Source: Bedellia somnulentella
Taxonomy: Eukaryota; Arthropoda; Insecta; Lepidoptera; Bedelliidae
Reading direction: 5' to 3'
Length of the DNA stretch: 64,000 nucleotides
Assembly: GCA_963576735.1 (NCBI GenBank)
Contig: OY755183.1
Coordinates: 9,567,213-9,631,212 of the forward strand
Part shown: positions 59,601 to 64,000 of the stretch, in pieces
Layout: each line of letters begins with the position of its first letter
Numbering within the stretch: position 1 is the stretch's first letter
The notes under the pieces: model-generated
What the model saw: only the letters and a program-made list of their open reading frames with translations
Told to the model about the DNA's origin: nothing
Database searches by the model: none
Translations under genes and position numbers: made by a program

Positions 59601-62600
59601 AATATTATTAAACATATTGTCGAGTAAGTATCTTATAAAACCACTGTAAACACAATAGTGTACTATGTCTGTATACATATATAACATAAAGGATATTTTA
59701 TGAATTTTTACTGTTGATACCCTTTTAACTTTTTTAACGGAAAATTAATGACCACTGCTGGAAACAGGCTCGCCTATAGACCTCCTCAAGGACTAGTAAT
59801 CTTATCAGTAAATCCTGTATACCGCCTCCGTAATGTGAAGGTTAGAGAATTAAGCTTAAAACTCTAAGTCACAGGTTTCAATCCTGGAGAAGTAAATTCA
59901 TAAAATCATGTGGTTTTGAGATATTCGCTGGCGTGATTAATGCAATGTTTAACCTACAAAGAAGACGACTCTTATCGGCTCTCGAAAACAGTTAGGAGAC
60001 ATGGTTCAGAAGCGAAAATAGTAAGAATGTAGGCCTGTTATTTTATAATAGGTTTTTATCACTTTATAAAGAACAGCGACAAACACACACCACTTTCAAA
60101 AGTTAAGCCTCAAATCAGTCCTCACTTCTCCACTTCCGTGAGTCTCTCGTCAGTCCGCAGTGTCCACGTCTTATATTTTGTCAAATTTAGTCATGGTTGT
60201 CGTTAGTGGCAGCATCTCTGCCCCGGGATTCTTAGCATCCTCAAAAAACAGTGGGGCCGACGGGAATTGCCGAATTATTGCCATAATCGACACATTTGGC
60301 ATGCGGGTTGGCAATCGCAGTATGATGCTAATAGTACTTAGTATAATACTTTTGCCTATTTTAGCCTCTGATAATCTAGAATCCCTGTGTTGTTTACACC
60401 CCATGGAAATTAAAGGTGTGGTGGATATTCTTTGCCGCCGACAAACAGTAAAAAGCTATAATGATTTATTTATTTGATCCAGGATCGTAATAAATACGGA
60501 ACGCGTGGTCGGCGAAGTAGCCATCGACGACTGCCGCTACGTGGACCCGTGCACGCGGCCCAACACGTGCGAGCACGGCGGCGTGTGCTCCGTGCGGGAG
60601 GACCGCGTCATCTGCAACTGTGATAATACTGGTAATATTACACGGCCTTGAATCCTTAGAAGGGGTAGCCAGAGCTAAGGAATTAGAAATTCCTCAGCAA
60701 CTTTTAGAAAGTTGAGTGGGGATAAGATGGTAAATTGAAGGTTGCAGGTGATGGGTCTCCAACTGCATCCCCTGAAAATCCCTTAAAGACCCCAATACCG
60801 TTAGTCACCTACACGGGAATAAATGAAGTAGTGCTATTCTAAGCCGACACTACACTACACGTGGTAATATTATATAGCGAATAAATGTCTACTGCTTGAT
60901 GTAGGGCTCCCTGAAAAATTATCTACATTTACATGCTTCAAAGATACCCAAACCATCGGAATGAGGAATTCCTCAGACATTTTAGCAATTGAATCACATT
61001 TACGTCACTTCTTTTTTTCATTTCGTATTATAGTGTGTCTATGAGAAGCAGGAATTAATAGTCAAGTATATAGTTAAGAAATAATATGTTATATTATAGT
61101 TTATGTTTAACTTTGATCAATTAAATTGGTAGATAAAAATCGTATATTTTTTACGTACTGTTTACCTCGTACACCCCCGAACTGCCGTATTTGGTCGCTT
61201 GGTGTACAGAACTCCCATTATTATGATCTAAATATTGGGGATAGGCCTTTCGATACCGTACAAAAACACTCTCACATAAGTATGTGAGTATATGTGGTTT
61301 TTCACAGATTGATAATCCCCCATCGCTTACAAAGATATTCAACACGGTCGGTGGTACAGATAGGTTACCTTTACATTATATCCCTAGCAGAAAACTTACG
61401 AATGGCTGTGGTAAATAAATGTAATAACCCCAAGAATACAATTTCACCTCAGGATAACTTAATTCTAGTTAGCCAATTTGCTAATATATCATTTTCATTC
61501 TAAACGGTTTTAAATTATCACAATCACTCATCGGCTCGTTGAACAAAAAATTCAATTAGTCATATACACTAATGCTCGTTGAAATACTTTCAAGTTCCAA
61601 TGAGGGAGGCATGAGTTACATTCTGATATTAAATCTTTAACAAGAGTATTAGAAGCTCTTTTGTAGGCTTCTAATAGCCTCTTATGATATACTAAAATGA
61701 AAGTTTCGGATAAAACAATAAACGGATTATTTCACGTATTTACAATTACTAGCTCTTAATCTTTAGATTGTGGTTTTAATACTTGGATTGCGTTGTGATG
61801 TAATTTCATACATTTAGTCTTTTTAGATTCGGCTGTGGTTATAAAATTATTTCATTGAAGCAAATAATTACTATATCGTGATAGGTGTGGTAACTTCTTA
61901 TTTAATATTTATGAACTAGCCGTATGCTTTTTAGTTTGATTTTGTTCTTTTATAACCATGCAATCAATCTTTGTTTATGATGAAAGTAACAAAAAAATAT
62001 CTCTTTGCACTATTAAAGTATTGTGTTTTGCAATTAAAATATGTCATTAATTCCTTTAATATGGTACGACTCTTATAAATTTTCAATGTTATTATTTGTA
62101 GTGGTATTTCGAGTAATAAATTGACCTATTACAAAATCATTCCAAATGATATTATTCTTAGACATCAACGCCAAAATTACTTCTATTAAATAGATAATTA
62201 AATAATTAATTATATTTACCAAAAAAGTTAATATGCAAAGTAGACTTAAACAAATAACAAACAAAAAGGGGTTTTCCATTCTTTTCATATTATACTTTGA
62301 CATCCATCAAACATTTTTATCGCAGGCTACATCGGCGAAAACTGCCATTTCGCGACATTCAGGAAGACATGCGAGGAGCTCGCGCTGCTCGGGTACACTC
62401 GCAACGACGTGTACCTGATAGATATTGACGGCAACGGGAAGTTTCCGCCGGCACACGTCAAGTGTGAGTTTCAGATTGAAGCCGATTCGTCTACTACCGT
62501 CGTCGAACATAATTTGCCGAGTCAAGTTGTGAGTGATTTTTTGTTTTTGGTATTTGTTTCCATGTACATTACTTTTTTATTATTTGACTGCCTCGTTTAT

Positions 62601-63826
62601 TAAAATAATCTAAGGTGTACCATTACAAGTATTTGGCAATCCACACGTCACAACAGGGTGGCAGAGGTCCTTAAACATCTAAAAACACCTCACGTAAATT
62701 TATCTTATATTTTGACATTGTAACTGTACAAACCAGCGACCAGCATGCCTTCATATATACACTGTTCAGACAAAAAGGGTTCGAGCATCTGTTATCAAAA
62801 CATCACATGACGTTCAAAAAAACTGTTAGTCTGCCACGATTTCGGGTTATACTAAAAGATTACAGTCTATATCACATCGCTATAATGTATTACTTTAACA
62901 GGATGTTCGCTCAGCTTCTGGCCAAGACTTTAGCTTCAAAATAAAGTACCGAGAGTTTACAGCCGAGATGTTGCAAGAATTGATATCCCATTCGCTGTAT
63001 TGCCGTCAATATATCAAATACGACTGCAATATGGCGCCTCTTGAACTGCACAGTGCTACGTGGTTCATTTCCTCTTCCAACGATACTGTCGACTTTTTAG
63101 GGAAGGTTAAGAGGTAAGTTTTCTTTTCCATTCATTTTTTTTTGTGCCTAGATAATCAAATTAACAGTGTATATTGACAGTGTATAACATCTTTTTATTA
63201 TTTATCGTTACTAAATACTTAAAAACTATTTATGTCTAATGAATAAATAAAAAGGTATTTTTTCGACACCGGCGGGGATCGAATCCACGACCTCCGGGTA
63301 TACGCCCCCGTCGCTCTGCCAATTGAGCTATAGTGTCAAATGGCTACTAGTGCTAAATTCTGAGTTTTTCATGAAAAAAAACATTATATATGACTATTAA
63401 AAAATATTATTTTCGTGATATAAGTGATCTTATCTAGGCTTTACTTTATGAGCAAATCCAACTTGCCCATTTCCGATTTAAAAAATTTCAGCGATGAAAT
63501 AAATAATTAAATATATAAATATTGCTTTCAACATAAAACAGTTACAAACTGGCCCACAAACTCCTATAATTACTTTTACTATGACTGACCAATGTCCATT
63601 TCCATCACCAGAGGCTACTGCCCGTGCGGTGTAAACGGCACCTGTGTGAATCCAACTCAATCGTGCAACTGCGACGCCAACGACAACAAATGGCACGCCG
63701 ACGAAGGAATCTTCTCCGATACGAGGAGTTTGGGAATCACTGAGATGTTCTTTCTGCAGCAGAAAGACTTGACGGAGGAAGCGCAGGGGAGAATCACTTT
63801 GGGGCCGTTGGAATGTGTGGAGACGA
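44572..63826 (+). CDS. axo: Axotactin-like neurexin-superfamily protein, exons 1-14 (3' end outside window)
   Basis: Gene-level entry for a spliced gene; coding exons are listed separately. Joining 14 exons at GT-AG sites gives 2749 coding bases (916 codons plus one base) with matching intron phases (1,2,1,0,1,1,0,0,1,2,1,0,2, then 1 at the last donor). Domain order by residue: signal peptide about 1-22, Ser/Pro-rich linker 34-65, LamG about 66-245, EGF 279-313 (six Cys), LamG about 317-500, LamG about 505-656, EGF 680-713, fibrinogen-like module from Cys722 onward with an IDIDGNG motif and a CNCDANDNKW motif. This LamG/EGF/fibrinogen-like mix is known from axotactin, Nrx-IV and Caspr. No discoidin domain precedes the first LamG, which argues against Nrx-IV/Caspr. 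Drosophila axotactin is a secreted glial protein that influences axonal excitability. The remaining C-terminus lies past the window. The superfamily is secure; the axotactin identity is inferred. Confidence 0.85.
45045..45255 (+). CDS. axo: axo exon 2: linker and start of first LamG
   Basis: The acceptor is TTCATCATCAG and the donor is TTGAG|GTAAGT, a near-consensus donor. It encodes a low-complexity Ser/His/Pro stretch, then a region with SDRDRYLTFAESGHH and NTFIQLDGN, typical of the beta-strand start of a LamG domain. Phase in 1, phase out 2. No methionine is needed, because the frame is entered by splicing. Confidence 0.8.
45571..45664. repeat. Two SINE-A/RTE 3' ends head to head (intron 2)
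   Basis: CATACATTTACTCACGGCC with ATAAATCCC is followed within 30 bases by the inverted GGGATTTATGGCC, TTGAGTTTACGTATG. The two short 3' ends can fold into one hairpin. Confidence 0.65.
47026..47162 (+). CDS. axo: axo exon 3: LamG core
   Basis: The acceptor is ATTTTCAG and the donor is AAAAG|GTGACT. Translation in the phase set by exon 2 gives a FKFRTRLPHGLLVYHN stretch, the characteristic LamG motif (F.FRT....GLL.Y). No open reading frame of 60 codons surrounds it, so it is easily missed by length-based scans. Phase out 1. Confidence 0.82.
47270..47430 (+). repeat. RTE-A-related 3' fragment (intron 3), (GTAA)n tail
   Basis: GGGTCCGAAGTGAGAAGAG through CTCTGCCTACCACAATGGG, GGTCGTGAGTATAA, then AAGTAAGTAAG. 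The tail repeat differs from the main family. Confidence 0.75.
47580..47731 (+). CDS. axo: axo exon 4: LamG core
   Basis: The acceptor is CAAATTTTAG and the donor is CTAAAG|GTAATT. It encodes VTVGRALNRDQWHNVVVTID, matching the LamG signature L.D..WH.V.V. followed by an acidic/basic strand. Phase out 0. A SINE-A copy starts 40 bases past the donor. Confidence 0.85.
47772..48047 (-). repeat. SINE-A copy with 9-bp target duplication (intron 4)
   Basis: Flanked by ACTGGCAAA (47763-47771 and 48048-48056). It contains an extra purine-rich GAGGAGAGAGTGAGAGAGG stretch near its 5' end. It starts 40 bases past the exon 4 donor. Confidence 0.83.
48081..48325 (-). repeat. SINE-A copy, full-length (intron 4)
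   Basis: Tail CATACATACATATAGTCACG to ACACTACACAGC. It is the second of three SINE-A copies in the same orientation within 900 bases. Confidence 0.85.
48398..48652 (-). repeat. SINE-A, full-length reference copy (intron 4)
   Basis: An unclassified non-autonomous retroposon of about 250 bp. In its own orientation it starts near GCTGTGTAGTGTCGG and ends CTCTGGCTACCCCTTC, GGGATTTATAGCCGTGAG, TATATGTATGTATG. It is flanked by TTTTCTAAC (48389-48397 and 48653-48661). There is no coding capacity. A B-box-like GGTTGGAGACCC occurs internally, but I see no convincing A-box, so tRNA ancestry is unproven. Roughly 20 copies lie in the window on both strands. Confidence 0.88.
48809..49602. mobile_element. 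Foldback/MITE-type DNA element with 353-bp arms (intron 4)
   Basis: The arms 48809-49161 and 49250-49602 are inverted repeats with only scattered mismatches and balanced lengths around an 88-bp centre. The ends are GCGTGCGTTAAGCTGGCG and its complement. It is flanked by the 8-bp duplication AAAAGCAG (48801-48808 and 49603-49610). The arms contain repeated GTACGCTGGCGTAACG-type motifs, themselves partly palindromic. There is no coding capacity. An 8-bp duplication fits hAT- or P-like transposases, but the ends do not match a superfamily I know. Confidence 0.9.
49611..50667. other. Intron 4, right part; no feature seen
   Basis: AT-rich intronic sequence between the foldback element and exon 5. 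A 64-codon frame at 49748 has no motif. Confidence 0.5.
50668..50731 (+). CDS. axo: axo exon 5 (micro-exon, 64 bases)
   Basis: The acceptor is TTCCTTTTCTCAG and the donor is TTGGAG|GTAAGT. It encodes GLSFDTNYGITDNLTSVILI, a late LamG strand ending in an IGG turn. Phase in 0 and out 1 both match the neighbouring exons. It is short and invisible to length filters, but its position and phase fit. Confidence 0.75.
51503..51600 (-). repeat. SINE-A, 98-bp truncated insertion with 12-bp target duplication (intron 5)
   Basis: Flanked by perfect GTAAGCAAATGT (51491-51502 and 51601-51612). It has the tail and 3' hairpin only. It lies 40 bases upstream of the exon 6 acceptor. Confidence 0.88.
51641..51925 (+). 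CDS. axo: axo exon 6: end of first LamG and first EGF
   Basis: The acceptor is CACCTTCCAG and the donor is CTACA|GTAAGT. The start encodes the LamG terminal motif FVGCISDM; residues 279-313 have the EGF spacing C-x6-C-x5-C-x8-C-x-C-x9-C. The exon is phase-symmetrical (1 in, 1 out; 285 bases), so skipping it would keep the frame. A short SINE-A insertion ends 40 bases before the acceptor. Confidence 0.85.
52690..53025 (+). repeat. SINE-B, lacking the first part of its head (intron 6)
   Basis: Starts near the B-box (AGTTCCAATCCTGGGACGGG) and is complete to the (TTATG)n tail. Confidence 0.82.
53232..53312 (+). repeat. RTE-A 3' fragment (intron 6)
   Basis: GAGGCTTGCCAGGATCGTAC through TCTCTGCCTACCCCAATGGG; the tail is gone. 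Confidence 0.7.
53885..54082 (+). repeat. SINE-A with internal deletion (intron 6)
   Basis: CTGTCGGCTTAGAATAAC to GCGACTAACGGTATTGGGGC, then directly to TTTATTTTACCATC and the 3' end with TATATG(TATG)n. Confidence 0.78.
54190..54388 (+). repeat. RTE-A-related 3' fragment (intron 6), (AAGT)n tail
   Basis: It encodes the DQIENVLIKAGVRSEKNKRA-like end of RTE with GVRSEK in place of GVRSMK, ends TAATGGGCGTGAGTATAAGT, then AAGTAAGTA. A separate subfamily from the TATG-tailed copies. Confidence 0.8.
54779..54885 (+). CDS. axo: axo exon 7: start of second LamG
   Basis: The acceptor is CAACATTTCAG and the donor is TTTCAAG|GTAAGA. In the frame set by exon 6 it reads LRGSSYVSYRVYDWKD and then TRVSLHFK, the first strands of a LamG domain. 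The longest open frame here (54567-54917) is in another frame and is not real. Phase out 0. Confidence 0.82.
54925..55065 (-). repeat. RTE-A 3' remnant (intron 7)
   Basis: TACATATATTCACTAGTTCC, TCACTTTGTACGATCCTGGC and a following CTCTTTAGCTACG stretch. It starts 40 bases past the exon 7 donor. Confidence 0.65.
55728..55787. repeat. Perfect 23-bp inverted repeat, 14-base loop (intron 7)
   Basis: Arms 55728-55750 and 55765-55787 are exact reverse complements (left arm starts AGCCAAATTTGTCG). A second hairpin with 8-bp arms, ACCACGGA and TCCGTGGT, lies about 20 bases upstream. Confidence 0.85.
56111..56935 (-). mobile_element. Decayed mariner/Tc1-type (IS630) transposon with TA duplication (intron 7)
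   Basis: Terminal inverted repeats of about 29 bp start TAGGGTGTCTCAGTAAGAG and are flanked by TA on both sides (56109-56110, 56936-56937). The minus strand keeps transposase pieces in order: a helix-turn-helix part (QILQSTMQGILSKDIHLHAY then KTQLNQKL), a segment recalling WPPRSCDLTPLDFF (here NWPPKWWDLKPYIFFGF), then VMENFIKRVM. Most of the catalytic middle is deleted and frames are broken. The copy is dead. Confidence 0.82.
57140..57754 (+). CDS. axo: axo exon 8: second LamG and start of third LamG
   Basis: This is the largest exon (615 bases, phase 0/0). The acceptor is GTACCCGCAG and the donor is TGGGAG|GTAAGC. It encodes TRFDDSALFYASGQ (LamG F.T....LL...G), VNNNQWHNLTVTLHENTIVV (LamG W-H-V motif) and FNNFAGNLKYVYYNDV (the usual LamG F.GC...V..N motif, but with Asn in place of Cys). 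The C-terminal third begins the next LamG at ITYPFATSHI. Confidence 0.88.
58474..58654 (+). CDS. axo: axo exon 9: third LamG
   Basis: The acceptor is TTTCTTTATAG; the CAG five bases later would break the frame. The donor is TTCG|GTACGT. It encodes VSNDWHTVELDYRKGRIKLT, the LamG W-H-V motif. Phase 0 in, 1 out. Confidence 0.84.
59092..59209 (+). CDS. axo: axo exon 10: end of third LamG
   Basis: The acceptor is TTTCATTGCAG and the donor is GCCACG|GTAACT. It encodes GLIGCMRNIKINGLLIEP, the canonical LamG terminal motif (G..GC.....N...). Phase 1 in, 2 out. Confidence 0.84.
60100..60415 (-). repeat. Possible degenerate repeat (intron 10)
   Basis: The minus strand shows ACTATTAGCATCATACTGCG and TTGCCAACCCGCATGCC, phrases that resemble bodies of lepidopteran SINEs. 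The overlapping open frames on both strands look accidental. Weak evidence. Confidence 0.3.
60483..60631 (+). CDS. axo: axo exon 11: second EGF
   Basis: The acceptor is TTTATTTGATCCAG; the donor is AATACTG|GTAATA. It encodes CTRPNTCEHGGVCS and VICNCDNTG, an EGF repeat completed in exon 12. It is strikingly GC-rich at third codon positions compared with exons 2-10. The donor is duplicated downstream by a SINE insertion (60641-60862). Confidence 0.85.
60641..60862 (-). repeat. SINE-A inserted at the exon 11 splice donor
   Basis: Flanked by GGTAATATTA (60631-60640 and 60863-60872). The left copy contains the splice donor itself. The tail repeat is missing and the element begins at CACGGCC; the body is otherwise conserved to GCCGACACTACAC. 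Confidence 0.85.
60873..62325. other. Intron 11, right part; no feature seen
   Basis: AT-rich intronic sequence; no repeat or coding frame recognised. Confidence 0.5.
62326..62528 (+). CDS. axo: axo exon 12: end of second EGF and start of fibrinogen-like module
   Basis: The acceptor is TTTTTATCGCAG and the donor is CAAGTT|GTGAGT. It encodes GYIGENC, closing the EGF, then TCEELALLGYTRNDVYLIDI and a VKCEF strand. This follows the fibrinogen C-like opening C.......G...GVY.IDPDG.....V.C as seen in Caspr and axotactin. Phase 1 in, 0 out. Confidence 0.85.
62902..63113 (+). CDS. axo: axo exon 13: fibrinogen-like module
   Basis: The acceptor is TACTTTAACAG and the donor is AAGAG|GTAAGT. It encodes SLYCRQYIKYDCNMAPL and a following aromatic-rich strand (TWFISSSND), equivalent to the C..y..y.C..a.l segment of the Caspr/neurexin IV fibrinogen-like region. 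Phase 0 in, 2 out. Confidence 0.83.
63265..63337 (-). pseudogene. tRNA-like sequence (tRNA pseudogene or SINE head), intron 13
   Basis: 73 bases on the minus strand fold as a cloverleaf: acceptor GACACTA with CGGTGTC (6 of 7 pairs), D-stem GCTC/GAGC, T-loop TTCGATC. The A-box (TAGCTCAATTGG) and B-box (GATTCGATCCC) are present, and a TTTTT terminator follows about 11 bases on. The anticodon arm is irregular (8-base loop, no T before the anticodon) and the T-stem has a mismatch, so a functional tRNA is unlikely. Confidence 0.5.
63612..63826 (+). CDS. axo: axo exon 14: fibrinogen-like module, last exon in window
   Basis: The acceptor is CCATCACCAG and the donor is ACGA|GTGAGA. It encodes GYCPCGVNGTC, SCNCDANDNKWHADEGIFSD and ITLGPLEC, which strongly recall the C-C-G....C.....-CNCD....W..D.G.L....LP motif of Caspr-type proteins. 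Phase 2 in, 1 out, so at least one more exon follows beyond the window. Confidence 0.88.
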
Positions 63827-63894
63827 GTGAGATTATTGATTTACATATTTTTTGCATCATATTTGCATGTTTTCGGTTTATTTTATCGGTTTGA

Positions 63895-64000
63895 GAGGCG
63901 TGAGTTCAATCCCGAGTCAGGCCTATACCAATGTGTCTTTTCTAAACTCATATGTGGGTTTCATTTATATTGGTTGTTAACGGTGTTGAAAACATTGCGA
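63895..64000 (+). repeat. SINE-B fragment, cut by the window edge
   Basis: GAGGCGTGAGTTCAATCCCG, then CAATGTGTCTTTTCTAAAC and GGTTGTTAACGGTG. It starts at the B-box and lies in the intron after exon 14. Confidence 0.75.

Noticed and set aside
63265..63337. Functional tRNA gene
   Set aside because: The anticodon loop is of abnormal size and lacks T33, and the stems have mismatches; listed as a pseudogene instead.

Overview
The window is an AT-rich, intron-rich, repeat-dense piece of an insect nuclear chromosome, most likely from a moth or butterfly. I infer Lepidoptera from the repeat types: RTE LINEs ending in tetranucleotide tails, tRNA-derived SINEs carrying the core GGGCACGTTAAGCCGTCGGT, (CAT)n-tailed RTE elements, and a GGGTTCCGTA...TACGGAACCC element with a GGAC/CAGA microsatellite. 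There are no bacterial-type operons. No database search was possible, so family names rest on motif recognition. || Layout. Positions 1-44,500 hold no host gene that I can support. They are AT-rich intergenic DNA with retroelement copies: a 5'-truncated but still open RTE copy (8671-10102), a second RTE family inserted inside a SINE (31845-34061), a broken Jockey/CR1-type LINE split by a SINE (38585-40215), and many shorter LINE and SINE pieces. Around 26.1-27.6 kb several elements are nested. At 31.5-35.7 kb a duplicated segment gives an occupied and an empty version of the same SINE insertion site. || Positions 44,572-63,826 carry the first 14 coding exons of one plus-strand gene that runs off the right edge. 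By joining exons at GT-AG sites with matching phase I reconstruct 2749 coding bases (916 codons). The protein has a signal peptide, then LamG, EGF, LamG, LamG, EGF and a fibrinogen-like module. This is a neurexin-superfamily extracellular protein, best fitting axotactin (axo), a secreted glial protein that acts on axons in Drosophila. || The introns are heavily populated by transposons: a 794-bp foldback element with 353-bp arms and an 8-bp target duplication (intron 4), a decayed mariner/Tc1-type copy (intron 7), RTE fragments, a tRNA-like sequence (intron 13), and SINEs. One SINE sits exactly at the exon 11 splice donor and has duplicated that donor. || The most system-like signal is a shared 3' module. 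The RTE LINE, the abundant SINE-A and the tRNA-headed SINE-B (my local names) all end with a CTCTGSC-ACCCC-loop-GGG hairpin, then GCSGTGA, then a short tandem repeat. This suggests that both SINEs borrow the RTE retrotransposition machinery.
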